18,747 bases of DNA from Spirochaetaceae bacterium UBA4077 (GTDB lineage: Bacteria > Spirochaetota > Spirochaetia > Treponematales > Rectinemataceae): positions 1-18,747 of the forward strand of contig DFYR01000052.1 of assembly GCA_002383375.1 (NCBI GenBank), in the 5' to 3' direction. This document shows positions 6,930 to 14,204 of this stretch, piece by piece. How positions within the stretch are numbered: position 1 is the stretch's first letter; each line of letters begins with the position of its first letter. The notes under the pieces are model-generated. The model ran no database searches. It was not told where the DNA came from and saw nothing but the letters and a program-made list of their open reading frames with translations. A program made the position numbers and the translations under genes.

Positions 6930-8596
6930 AACCACGCGTCCTAAGCCTGGCGATTCTGAATATCAGGAGCACCTTCAGCCTCAACCTGCCTTCTCGTAAG
7001 GATCTAAAACAGCCTAAGACGCTCATCAAAACGATAGCCATCGGCATAGGAATTCTGCTGTTGGCCGCCGATTTCGCCTTTATTTTCGTAATGAACAGCC
7101 AGGCCATGTATAAGGCTTTTAAACCCGCGGGGCTGGAGGATATGATGCTGCTATATACGGCAATCTCCGCGGCGCTCATCGTATTCGTGTTTTCCTTTAC
7201 CATGGCCTTGTCGCTCTTTTCGGCATCGGGTGTGGATTCGGGATTCCTCGTCCTACCCTTCAAGCCCCAGGAGCTATTAGCCGCCAAGATGTCGCTGGTG
7301 TATTTCACCAACCTGCTTGTCGGGGTATTTATTCTTATGGTCAGCGCTATCGTCTACGGGGTGAACGAAGGTCCTTGCGTGCTTTTCTACCTTTACGCCC
7401 TTTTGTCCTCCCTGGCGCTGCCTTTGATTCCCCTGGCCATTTCCTATCTTGTTCTCATCCCGATGATGAACGCTTCGTCCCTGTTCCGCAATAAAAATTT
7501 CATAATCTACCTTGGAGGATTCGTCGGCGTAGGTCTTGCACTGGCATTCAATTTTTATATCCAAGGAACGATGACAAAGCTCCAGGACGCATCCTTTGCG
7601 ACGGCCTTTGCCTCTCCAGATTCGTTCCTGTCCCGCCTGGGCAAAGCCTGGATTCCTTCCCTGCTGGTCTGGAAATCTTTGAGCAGGGCCGGGGATTTCT
7701 TTGGCCTTGCGGCGCTTTTAGGAAACTTCGCCCTTGGATTTACTATTTTAGCCATTGTAGTGTTCTTTTTAGGCAAGCCTTATCTGCGGAGCATACAGAT
7801 ATTCGGTGAAACGAGTTTTTCCAAGGGGAAAAGAAGGAGAAACGGCAGCACTAAAGAGTACGGAAACAGTCAAGCTCCTATAGCGAGTCTTCTGGCCAGG
7901 GAAATTAGGCTGATGAACCGAGAGCCTATATTTTTCATAAACGGGCCTTTTATCGTAATTCTTTTGCCTGTTTTTATGGGTATAGCCTTTTTAGCCCAAC
8001 GATCGAGCATCGAAGGCATGCTCGAAGCCTTGAAACCCTTGCTTGCCGGGCCAGTGGCATATCTGATTCCCGCTGCGCTTGGGGGCTTTTTAGGTTCGTC
8101 GACGAGTATTGCCTGCACGGCGGTATCCAGGGACGCGAAAACCCTGTCATGGATTAAGGCACTGCCGGTGAGGCCTTTCGAGTATTTTGCCGCGAAGCTT
8201 TTACATGCGGAACTTTTTTCGGTTTTTGGAGCAGTTGTCGGTTGCGTTACCTCAGGGATTGTGCTTGGTTTAGGCGCGATGGATCTGGCTCTGGGCTTTA
8301 TTCTCGCCTTTTTATTTTCCACAGCCTCTAATATGGGAGGGCTGTGGCTGGACACTGCATACCCCAGGCTACATTGGGACAATCCTGTCGCGGCTATGAA
8401 GCAGAATCCTAATGCGGTAATAGTCATATTGGCGGCGATGGGTCTTTTGGCCGCGTTGGGCGTTTTTACTTTTTACGTTTCTCTGCCTCGCAACCTTTAT
8501 GCACTCATATACGGCATAATTTTTTCTGCAATAATCGCGTTCTGGCTTCTGCGCTATCCGAAGTTTGCCGAAAAGCGTTATGCTCGCTTTGAATAG
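6926..8596 (+). CDS. ABC exporter permease, large ABC_tran_2-like membrane protein
   Basis: A 556-residue integral membrane protein with about 12 hydrophobic segments in two blocks, split by a cytosolic basic loop around residues 293-320 (KGKRRRNGSTKEYGNSQ). The second half contains AVSRDAKTLSWIKALPV followed by AAKLLHAEL, and later WLDTAYPRLHWDNPVAAMKQN. These match my memory of the large putative ABC-2 permease family (ABC_tran_2), where a similar SREGK-x-x-W-x-x-K-x-LP motif is typical. It overlaps the ATPase gene by 4 nt (ATGA), and GAGGG purines sit before the start. Together they form a probable exporter, possibly for a peptide or lipid-like compound (inference). The gene is convergent with the resolvase-like gene, 72 bp away. 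Confidence 0.85.
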   Translation: MKPRVLSLAILNIRSTFSLNLPSRKDLKQPKTLIKTIAIGIGILLLAADFAFIFVMNSQAMYKAFKPAGLEDMMLLYTAISAALIVFVFSFTMALSLFSASGVDSGFLVLPFKPQELLAAKMSLVYFTNLLVGVFILMVSAIVYGVNEGPCVLFYLYALLSSLALPLIPLAISYLVLIPMMNASSLFRNKNFIIYLGGFVGVGLALAFNFYIQGTMTKLQDASFATAFASPDSFLSRLGKAWIPSLLVWKSLSRAGDFFGLAALLGNFALGFTILAIVVFFLGKPYLRSIQIFGETSFSKGKRRRNGSTKEYGNSQAPIASLLAREIRLMNREPIFFINGPFIVILLPVFMGIAFLAQRSSIEGMLEALKPLLAGPVAYLIPAALGGFLGSSTSIACTAVSRDAKTLSWIKALPVRPFEYFAAKLLHAELFSVFGAVVGCVTSGIVLGLGAMDLALGFILAFLFSTASNMGGLWLDTAYPRLHWDNPVAAMKQNPNAVIVILAAMGLLAALGVFTFYVSLPRNLYALIYGIIFSAIIAFWLLRYPKFAEKRYARFE

Positions 8597-8668
8597 CCAG
8601 CCTGGTTTTTGCTTCGGCGCCGATTCCCAGCCTCACATCTAAACGAATAGTTTGACGCTCCATAGTCT

Positions 8669-9109
8669 TCATACATAATCGAGGGGTATCCTGTATTCGA
8701 CCCAGCGAACCCTGCCGTCGATTATCGCCTGTCGCGCGCTTTTCTCGACCTTGGAGAGCGTAGACTCTCCGGTCTTTACTTCGACGAAGACGATTTCATC
8801 GACTTCTCCGGCGGAAGCGCCGCTGAAGCAGACGTAATCCAGTGGCTTTCCGAGAAATCGCGCATCTTCGAAGGAGCAGGGGAAATCGGGCAGATAGGGG
8901 GCTAATTGCTCGGCTACCTGGCCTCCCAGCACGGCCCGGGAGCGCTTGACCGCATCCTCGCGTTCCGCGACTAGACGGTCGGGAAGCTTTTGCTCGACTT
9001 CGAGGCGGCCTGTGCGCCTGCCGAGGATCAGCCCTAAAAAGAGTCCTACGCAAAAAAGCACCAGAATGCCGGCGATGATCAGCGGCATGGATAAGTCGAG
9101 GGTATTCAT
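8669..9109 (-). CDS. Membrane-anchored Holliday-junction-resolvase-like endonuclease
   Basis: A 146-residue protein with one N-terminal membrane helix (about 8-30), a charged helical stretch (about 35-65) and a C-terminal nuclease-like domain of the family related to archaeal Holliday junction resolvases. Visible motifs are ARFLGKPLDYVCFSG with D91, then IVFVEVKTGES with E110 and K112, giving the PD-(D/E)XK pattern, followed by a conserved-looking tail RQAIIDGRVRWVEYRI. The ATG at 9109 has AAGG 5 nt upstream; an ATG at 9127 would add six residues and lacks a binding site. The membrane helix is normal for this family but odd for a DNA enzyme. Substrate is unproven. A strong hairpin terminator separates it from the upstream lipoprotein gene, so it is probably transcribed alone. 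Confidence 0.8.
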   Translation of the reverse strand: MNTLDLSMPLIIAGILVLFCVGLFLGLILGRRTGRLEVEQKLPDRLVAEREDAVKRSRAVLGGQVAEQLAPYLPDFPCSFEDARFLGKPLDYVCFSGASAGEVDEIVFVEVKTGESTLSKVEKSARQAIIDGRVRWVEYRIPLDYV

Positions 9110-9146
9110 TATGCCTTGAGCATACATCGCTGGGCTGAAAATTGAA

Positions 9147-9213
9147 GGGCCCCGGGCGCGGCGAAAGGGAATTCGACGCGGCCGGGGCCCTAAGTTGCTC
9201 TTTTAACAAGAGC
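9147..9213 (-). terminator. Tandem hairpins, probable terminator of the small lipoprotein gene
   Basis: Two hairpins lie past the lipoprotein stop codon at 9221. The first is GCTCTT/AAGAGC (9197-9202 with 9208-9213). The second is a 14-bp GC-rich stem with one mismatch (9147-9160 with 9177-9190). On the minus strand the second is followed by CTTCAATTTTC, a modest T-rich run, consistent with intrinsic termination ahead of the resolvase-like gene. Confidence 0.6.
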
Positions 9214-9220
9214 TTCGGTC

Positions 9221-9640
9221 TTAGCTCGATGCAGCAGCCTTGAACTTATCCTTATATTCCTGCACTTTGGCTGCGAAATCGGTCTGCGCCTGTCCAGTCA
9301 AGGAAGCGCTGATGACTTCTGCCGCGGCGTTGAGGGCGTCGGCCTGTTTCGAGATGTTTTCGGCGTCGGTGAGCGCGGCGGGATTGCCTGCGTTGGCCTT
9401 GGCCGAAGCCTCGGAATAGGAGGCGATCAACGCATCGTAGGCTGCGATCCAAGCAGCGGGATCTTTGATGTCGGCGGGAGCGACTTCGGCACCGGTAGCC
9501 ATGGCGTCAGTGGAACTGGCCGCTGGTGTAGTCTCTGTGGTTGCTGCCTGGGGAGTCTCGGCGGCTTTTTCAGCCTTCGGGGCGCAGGAGACCGCGAGAA
9601 GAACCATCGCGCACAATGCTAAAACAGTCTTTAGTTTCAC
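9221..9640 (-). CDS. Small Ala-rich helical lipoprotein
   Basis: A 139-residue predicted lipoprotein I cannot name. The start codon is GTG at 9640, with AGGAG about 7 nt upstream. The signal peptide MKLKTVLALCAMVLLAVSC ends in a relaxed lipobox (A-V-S-C19, alanine at -3), as tolerated in spirochaetes. Next comes a low-complexity Ala/Thr/Pro/Glu linker (about 20-58), likely a flexible tether. The C-terminal part (about 59-139) is a lysine-tailed amphipathic helical region beginning DPAAWIAAYDALIASYSEAS. There are no further cysteines after C19. It has its own consensus-like promoter and a strong terminator, which suggests a well expressed monocistronic transcript. Function unknown; an envelope structural or spacer role is possible (inference). 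Confidence 0.8.
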   Translation of the reverse strand: MKLKTVLALCAMVLLAVSCAPKAEKAAETPQAATTETTPAASSTDAMATGAEVAPADIKDPAAWIAAYDALIASYSEASAKANAGNPAALTDAENISKQADALNAAAEVISASLTGQAQTDFAAKVQEYKDKFKAAASS

Positions 9641-9671
9641 GATGAACTCCTTTAGTCCAACTATGCTGCGA

Positions 9672-9701
9672 AATATAGCTTAATATGGGCAGATATGTCA
9701 A
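9672..9701 (-). promoter_or_regulatory. Sigma-70-type promoter of the small lipoprotein gene
   Basis: On the minus strand, a perfect TTGACA (9696-9701), an 18-nt spacer and TATATT (9672-9677, 5 of 6). The start would lie near 9665, giving a leader of about 25 nt with the AGGAG site. It is one of the two strongest promoters seen in the window. Confidence 0.7.
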
Positions 9702-9742
9702 TATATGTCTTTGACCGCGAAATTGTCTAATACTGTTTCCGA

Positions 9743-9772
9743 TTTACAAATGGAATAACTACTTAGTACAGT
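9743..9772 (+). promoter_or_regulatory. Predicted leaderless promoter of the isomerase-like gene
   Basis: TTTACA (9743-9748, 5 of 6), an 18-nt spacer and TACAGT (9767-9772, 4 of 6). Only 6 nt separate the -10 box from the ATG at 9779, and no Shine-Dalgarno sequence is present. Confidence 0.5.
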
Positions 9773-9778
9773 TGACCC

Positions 9779-10627
9779 ATGCTGCGATTTGGACTTCGAG
9801 CCCACGATTTCGGTCCCTGCGAGGCTGGACTGCTCGCCGAAAGGATTGCCTCCTACGGGGTTTCCAGTATTCAATTAGCCCTTCCCAAGGCCTTGCCGGG
9901 ATTCCCTACCGAACCGGGACATTTGAGCTCGGATTTCGCCAAGGAGATTAGGGAAGTATTTGCTGCCCGGGGAATAGAGATCGCCGTAATGGGCTGCTAT
10001 ATCAACCCCATTCATCCGGATGCGAAAAAGCGTGAGATACAGCTGCGCCGATTCGAAGAGCATCTGCGGTTCGCCAGGGATTTCGGCTGTTCCCTGGTAG
10101 GGACCGAGACTGGATCGCTCAATCCCGACTCATCCTGGCATCCCGAAACGCAGGGACAGGCCGCTTTTGACGCTCTCTGCGATTCGGTCGCCCGGCTGGC
10201 TAGAACCGCCGAACGCTGGGATTCCATTGTCGCCATAGAACCGGTAGCCGATCAACATACGGTATCGAGCATCGAAAAAACCAAGACATTGCTGGATCGC
10301 ATCGATTCACCCGCCCTGGGGATTATCTTCGACCCAGTCAACTTGATTCCTAAAAGTGGCTTGAAGGAAAGTCAGGCCGCTTTTTTAATGCGGGCATTCG
10401 AAGCCTTCGGATCGCGCATCGTCGCCGTTCATCTGAAGGATTTTCGCATGGTGCAAGGAAGGAAGTCGGAAATAGTCGCGCCGGGTTTGGGCCAATTCGA
10501 TTTTACCGTTTTTTTTAAGCTCCTTAGGGAGAAAAAGCCGGACATCGACGTATTGCTGGAGAATACTACCCCGGCCACGGCGACGGCGGCGCTGGAATTC
10601 CTAAGGCGACTGGCCGCGGAGGCCTGA
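9779..10627 (+). CDS. Sugar phosphate isomerase/epimerase-like TIM-barrel protein
   Basis: A 282-residue cytosolic protein of the xylose-isomerase-like TIM-barrel superfamily (AP endonuclease 2 fold). Likely metal ligands, in the usual order, are E154 (VAIEPV), D185 (IIFDPVN), H218 (AVHLKDF) and E261 (LLENT). The strand pattern GVSSIQLALP, IEIAVMGCYINP and GCSLVGTETG fits the first half of the barrel. Members isomerise or epimerise sugars, inositols or keto-sugars; the substrate cannot be told from the sequence. It stands alone between a divergent lipoprotein gene and the YgiQ gene 116 bp downstream, with no sugar transporter beside it. The ATG at 9779 lacks a Shine-Dalgarno sequence and is supported by the upstream promoter placement. 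Confidence 0.82.
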   Translation: MLRFGLRAHDFGPCEAGLLAERIASYGVSSIQLALPKALPGFPTEPGHLSSDFAKEIREVFAARGIEIAVMGCYINPIHPDAKKREIQLRRFEEHLRFARDFGCSLVGTETGSLNPDSSWHPETQGQAAFDALCDSVARLARTAERWDSIVAIEPVADQHTVSSIEKTKTLLDRIDSPALGIIFDPVNLIPKSGLKESQAAFLMRAFEAFGSRIVAVHLKDFRMVQGRKSEIVAPGLGQFDFTVFFKLLREKKPDIDVLLENTTPATATAALEFLRRLAAEA

Positions 10628-10729
10628 AAACAGCAAATTTTATTCCCACCTTTCCAATTCCTCACTTCGCGGCTCTCGGCCTAGCGTTCCTTAGCCGTCC
10701 AACCCTTAGCGCGGGCCTCAGTCCTGGTA

Positions 10730-10735
10730 TATGAT
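10730..10735 (+). promoter_or_regulatory. -10 box of the YgiQ gene, predicted leaderless start
   Basis: TATGAT (5 of 6 to consensus) ends 8 nt before the ATG at 10744. The best -35 candidate, TTAGCG at 10706-10711, is poor. No Shine-Dalgarno sequence precedes the gene. Confidence 0.4.
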
Positions 10736-10743
10736 ACGGTTCG

Positions 10744-12747
10744 ATGGCATTCCTACCCGCAACTCTTTCGGATCTCATAAATAACAGCCTAAGCCCGGGC
10801 GAACTCGATGTGGTGATCGTGACAGGCGACGCCTATGTCGATCATTCTTCCTTCGGAACCGCGATAATAGGCCGGGTTCTGGAAGCCGAAGGCTACCGGG
10901 TAGGGGTTCTCTCCAGGCCCGACCCCGATGATGTGGAGGTTTTCAGGCTTTTCGGCAAACCACGGTTGGCCTACCTGGTAAGCTCCGGCGCCGTGGATTC
11001 CATGGTTTCGTCCTATACAGCCAACAAAAAACCGCGTTCCGAGGACGAGTACGCTCCGGGAGGAAACCCTGCCCTCTGCTTGCGTGCCGACGGGAGTATC
11101 GGGCCTGGCGTTCGCGGCCGCGGGAACGCCAGGCCCGACCGGGCGGTGATCCATTATGCGACGATGTGCAGGCAGGCCTACAAGGGCGTGAGGATTGTGA
11201 TCGGGGGCATCGAGGCTAGCCTCAGGAGGATGGCGCACTACGACTACTGGTCGGACAAGGTGCGCAAATCGATTCTGCTGGACTCCAAGGCCGATGTCTT
11301 GGTCTACGGCATGGGCGAACGGCAGATTGTGGAGATCCTGCGCCGCCTTAGGGCAGGCGATAAAAACGCCGCAGCGAGTGAGACGGATCAACGCAAGACA
11401 CTGCTTTCAGCCGGGGATCGACAGCTCGCCCCGCCGACAGAAGTCGACTTTTCGGGCATCCGTGGAACAGTCTGGCCTAAACATGTCGGAGCGATACCGC
11501 CGGGCGTCTTGTCCCAAAAATTTCCCGATGCCTTGATACTTCCCGATTTCGATTCCTTGGCCGGGGCGGATCCTCAATCCAAACTAAAGTTCCAGGAATC
11601 CTTTGCCCTTCAGTACAAGAACACCGACCCTTTTTCAGCCAAGCGGCTTGTCGAGCCCTACGGCGACCGGATCGTAATCCAGGAGCCGCCCGCCTTTCCT
11701 TTAGACCGGAAGGCGCTTGACGCAGTCTACGCCCTGCCCTACCAGCGGGAAGCCCACCCTATGTATAAGGAATTAAAGGGAGTTCCCGCCCTGGCGGAGG
11801 TTAAGTTTTCTCTGCTCAGCTCCCGTGGCTGCTTCGGAGCCTGCTCCTTCTGCGCGCTGACCTTTCACCAAGGCCGGCAGATCAACTCCCGGAGCGTGGA
11901 AGCGATCGTGGAAGAGGCGAGGCTCCTTACGACGATGGGCGATTTCAAGGGCTATATCCACGACGTAGGAGGACCGACGGCAAATTTCAGGCGCTCGGCG
12001 TGCAAGAAGATGGAAACCAAGGGGGCCTGTTCGGACAGGCGCTGTCTTTCGCCCGAACCATGCCCGAATCTGGAACCTGACCACAGAGAATATGTCAGGC
12101 TTCTGCGGGAGCTGCGTTCCCTTCGGGGAGTAAAAAAGGTCTTTGTCCGCTCGGGCGTTCGATTCGACTATGCCATGCAGGATTCGAGCGAAGATTTCTT
12201 GCGGGAGCTGGTGGAGCATCATATATCTGGTCAGCTTAAGGTGGCGCCGGAACATGTTTCCGACAAGGTGCTCGCCCTTATGGGCAAGCCGCCAAGGCAA
12301 AGCTACGACGCTTTCGCGGCGCGTTATGCGTCGCTAAACCGTGAAAGAGGTTTAAAGCAGTATCTTGTTCCGTATTTCATCTCGGCCCATCCTGGTTCGG
12401 GATTAAAAGAAGCTATCGAGCTTGCCGAATACTTGAGGGATACAGGCTTTGTCCCTGACCAGGCTCAGGATTTCTATCCCACACCTGGGACGCTGGCCAC
12501 GGCCATGTACTGGTGCGAAGCGAATCCCCTGGACGACAAGCCTGTCTACGTGGCCAAGGGCGCTCATGAACGGGCCATGCAGCGCGCTCTGCTGCAGTAT
12601 ACGGCGCCGGCCAACGCCGACCTTGTCCGCGAAGCGCTGATCGCAGCCGGCAGGCAGGATCTTATCGGGACTGATGCGCGCGCTCTGGTAAGGCCAGGCG
12701 GGCAGTCCGCAGCCCGAGGGAACGCGCCTCAACACCGCCGGCGCTGA
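10744..12747 (+). CDS. YgiQ/UPF0313 family radical SAM protein
   Basis: A 667-residue radical SAM enzyme of the YgiQ (UPF0313) family. The N-terminal region has VIVTGDAYVDHSSFGTAIIG and a cobalamin-binding-like fold. The radical SAM cluster motif is C363-x3-C367-x2-C370 (RGCFGACSFC). A second cysteine group at 420, 429, 434 and 440 (ending CPNLEPDH) is usual for the family. Length is close to the family norm. The reaction is not known; members are thought to be radical SAM enzymes of undefined substrate. The gene appears monocistronic, with a predicted leaderless start at 10744. Its last 86 bp overlap the 3' end of the IMPACT gene on the other strand, so its basic tail (RGNAPQHRRR) is encoded antisense to another protein. 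Confidence 0.92.
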   Translation: MAFLPATLSDLINNSLSPGELDVVIVTGDAYVDHSSFGTAIIGRVLEAEGYRVGVLSRPDPDDVEVFRLFGKPRLAYLVSSGAVDSMVSSYTANKKPRSEDEYAPGGNPALCLRADGSIGPGVRGRGNARPDRAVIHYATMCRQAYKGVRIVIGGIEASLRRMAHYDYWSDKVRKSILLDSKADVLVYGMGERQIVEILRRLRAGDKNAAASETDQRKTLLSAGDRQLAPPTEVDFSGIRGTVWPKHVGAIPPGVLSQKFPDALILPDFDSLAGADPQSKLKFQESFALQYKNTDPFSAKRLVEPYGDRIVIQEPPAFPLDRKALDAVYALPYQREAHPMYKELKGVPALAEVKFSLLSSRGCFGACSFCALTFHQGRQINSRSVEAIVEEARLLTTMGDFKGYIHDVGGPTANFRRSACKKMETKGACSDRRCLSPEPCPNLEPDHREYVRLLRELRSLRGVKKVFVRSGVRFDYAMQDSSEDFLRELVEHHISGQLKVAPEHVSDKVLALMGKPPRQSYDAFAARYASLNRERGLKQYLVPYFISAHPGSGLKEAIELAEYLRDTGFVPDQAQDFYPTPGTLATAMYWCEANPLDDKPVYVAKGAHERAMQRALLQYTAPANADLVREALIAAGRQDLIGTDARALVRPGGQSAARGNAPQHRRR

Positions 12748-13324
12748 GATCGGCCAACTTCGACAACAGACCCTGGACCGTTTCCTGGGGAATGTCGACA
12801 TCCAGACGTATAGTCTCGGCGAATTCTTCGCTGACAATTTTCGCGCCGAACTGGGGAAGGCTCATCTTGAAAATGTCGAAGAGGGCGTAGGGCAAATCGA
12901 TGCGCATCGTATTCAATTCGGCGAGGACGGCTCTTTTCGTGCGCTCGATAACCTGTCTGCCCGCCTCGGAATAGGCTTTTACAAGGCCTCCCGTGCCCAG
13001 GAGGGTGCCGCCGAAGTACCGCGTAACCACCACAGCGACATTGCCTAGGCCTGAGCCATGCAGCACCGCCAGTAGGGGACGCCCCGAGGTACCGGAGGGC
13101 TCACCATCGTCGGAACAGAATTCCGTCCTGGAATTGCCACCACCGACGATGAAAGCGGGAACGTTGTGCGTCGCATCGGGGAATTCGCTTCTGATGGCCG
13201 CTACAAAGCTGCGCGCCTGCTCAACCGTTTCGACATAGTCAAGGCTCGCGATAAAGCGGGAGTTGAGGACGCTTATCTCGGCCCGGGCTGGACCGAGGGG
13301 CACCTGATACCTTTCTTTAGTCAT
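12662..13324 (-). CDS. IMPACT/YigZ family protein
   Basis: A 220-residue protein of the IMPACT (UPF0029/YigZ) family. The N-terminal domain carries the hallmark stretch ATHNVPAFIVG, then SDDGEPSGTSGRPLL and VAVVVTRYFGGTLLGTGGL. The C-terminal domain (about 140-205) has the ferredoxin-like DUF1949 pattern. Bacterial members are linked to translation or RNA-related regulation, but the activity is not settled. Length matches E. coli YigZ well. The ATG at 13324 is directly preceded by AAGG, too close to serve as ribosome binding site, while an extended -10 box ends 6 nt upstream, suggesting a leaderless mRNA. Its 3' end overlaps the YgiQ gene by 86 bp. Confidence 0.92.
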   Translation of the reverse strand: MTKERYQVPLGPARAEISVLNSRFIASLDYVETVEQARSFVAAIRSEFPDATHNVPAFIVGGGNSRTEFCSDDGEPSGTSGRPLLAVLHGSGLGNVAVVVTRYFGGTLLGTGGLVKAYSEAGRQVIERTKRAVLAELNTMRIDLPYALFDIFKMSLPQFGAKIVSEEFAETIRLDVDIPQETVQGLLSKLADLSAGGVEARSLGLRTARLALPERAHQSR

Positions 13325-13330
13325 ACCTTA

Positions 13331-13339
13331 ATTGTACCA
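13331..13339 (-). promoter_or_regulatory. Extended -10 promoter of the IMPACT gene, predicted leaderless
   Basis: Minus strand TGG followed by TACAAT (13331-13336), an extended -10 element 5 of 6 to consensus, 6 nt before the ATG at 13324. The -35 candidate is weak, as is common with extended -10 promoters, and would fall in the tandem repeat region. Confidence 0.5.
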
Positions 13340-13351
13340 CGGCAGCACGGC

Positions 13352-13464
13352 CGGATAATCGCTGTATCGGTTGTTGCGCCCGGATAATCGCTGTATCGAC
13401 AACCGCAGCTGGGCGGTCGTTGTATCGGCAGTTGCTCCCAGGCGGTCGCTATCAGCAGCCGCCC
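13352..13464. repeat. Degenerate tandem repeat, about 29-nt period, four units
   Basis: Units begin at 13352, 13381, 13414 and 13443. The first two share an exact 18-mer, CGGATAATCGCTGTATCG. The third keeps CGGTCGTTGTATCG and the fourth, shortened, CGGTCGCTATCAG. It fills most of the 159-bp gap between the GTP cyclohydrolase II and IMPACT genes. There are no unique spacers between exact copies, so this is a tandem duplication and not a CRISPR array. It directly abuts the IMPACT promoter. Confidence 0.7.
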
Positions 13465-13483
13465 TTGTGAGCCTCTGCGTTCT

Positions 13484-14188
13484 TTATTTACCCACGCCAT
13501 GGTCGAGCATTAAAAAGTGGCCGAAGCGCTCTTTTTTAGTCAAAAGGTAAGCCTTATCGTTCTCCTGGGCAGGGAGTTCGTGCTGAACCCTCTCTACCAC
13601 TCTGATGCCGTGCCGTTCCAGCTCTTCCACCTTTTCAGGATTGTTCGTCATGAGGCGGACGCTTTTTATACCGATCTTTTTAAGCATGGCGGCGGGCACC
13701 GCGTAATCCCGTTCGTCGGCCTTGAATCCCAGGGCTAGGTTGGCGTCGTAGGTATCATAACCCTTGTCCTGGAGAGCATAAGCTCGAAGCTTGTTAACCA
13801 ATCCTATGCCCCGACCTTCGGCTTGATGGTAGAGAACGGCTCCCCTTCCCTCCGCTTCGATCCGGCGCAGGGCATAATGAAGTTGGGGACCGCAATCGCA
13901 ACGCTGGCTGCCAAAAGCGTCGCCGGTGAGACAGGCCGAGTGGATGCGCAAGAGGAGATTTTCCCCGTCGCCGACATCGCCCTTGAGCACAATGATATGA
14001 TCCTTGCCGTCCCTGTTGTTGACAAAGCCGATGATGGAAAAGCGGCCGTATTCGGTAGGGAAATCGGCCACCGACGCTACCATGACACAGAGTTCTTCCT
14101 TGCAGGCGGCGCAGTCCTCCGCCTGGGGGCAATCTCTCAAAGACTGCATGTCCTGTTTGATTATTTCTTCTATGGATGGAATTGTCAT
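13484..14188 (-). CDS. ribA: GTP cyclohydrolase II with N-terminal cysteine cluster
   Basis: A 234-residue GTP cyclohydrolase II, the first enzyme of riboflavin synthesis, converting GTP to a diaminopyrimidinone phosphate with loss of formate and pyrophosphate. Zinc ligands C86, C97 and C99 (IHSACLTGDAFGSQRCDCG) show the classical spacing; EGRGIGL (124-130), ALGFKADERDY and LMTNNPEKV are family signatures. The N-terminus is about 30 residues longer than E. coli RibA and holds C20, C26, C29 and C34, not part of the known site. The enzyme is not fused to the butanone-phosphate synthase domain, and no other rib gene is in the window. The ATG at 14188 has GGGAG 6 nt upstream. It follows the Nudix gene by 16 bp, so the two form an operon. 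Confidence 0.9.
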   Translation of the reverse strand: MTIPSIEEIIKQDMQSLRDCPQAEDCAACKEELCVMVASVADFPTEYGRFSIIGFVNNRDGKDHIIVLKGDVGDGENLLLRIHSACLTGDAFGSQRCDCGPQLHYALRRIEAEGRGAVLYHQAEGRGIGLVNKLRAYALQDKGYDTYDANLALGFKADERDYAVPAAMLKKIGIKSVRLMTNNPEKVEELERHGIRVVERVQHELPAQENDKAYLLTKKERFGHFLMLDHGVGK

Positions 14189-14204
14189 ATGCACTCCCGG
14201 CTGT

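Noticed and set aside
13352..13464. Possible CRISPR array
   Set aside because: Only two units share an exact core, the units abut without unique spacers, and no cas gene is present.
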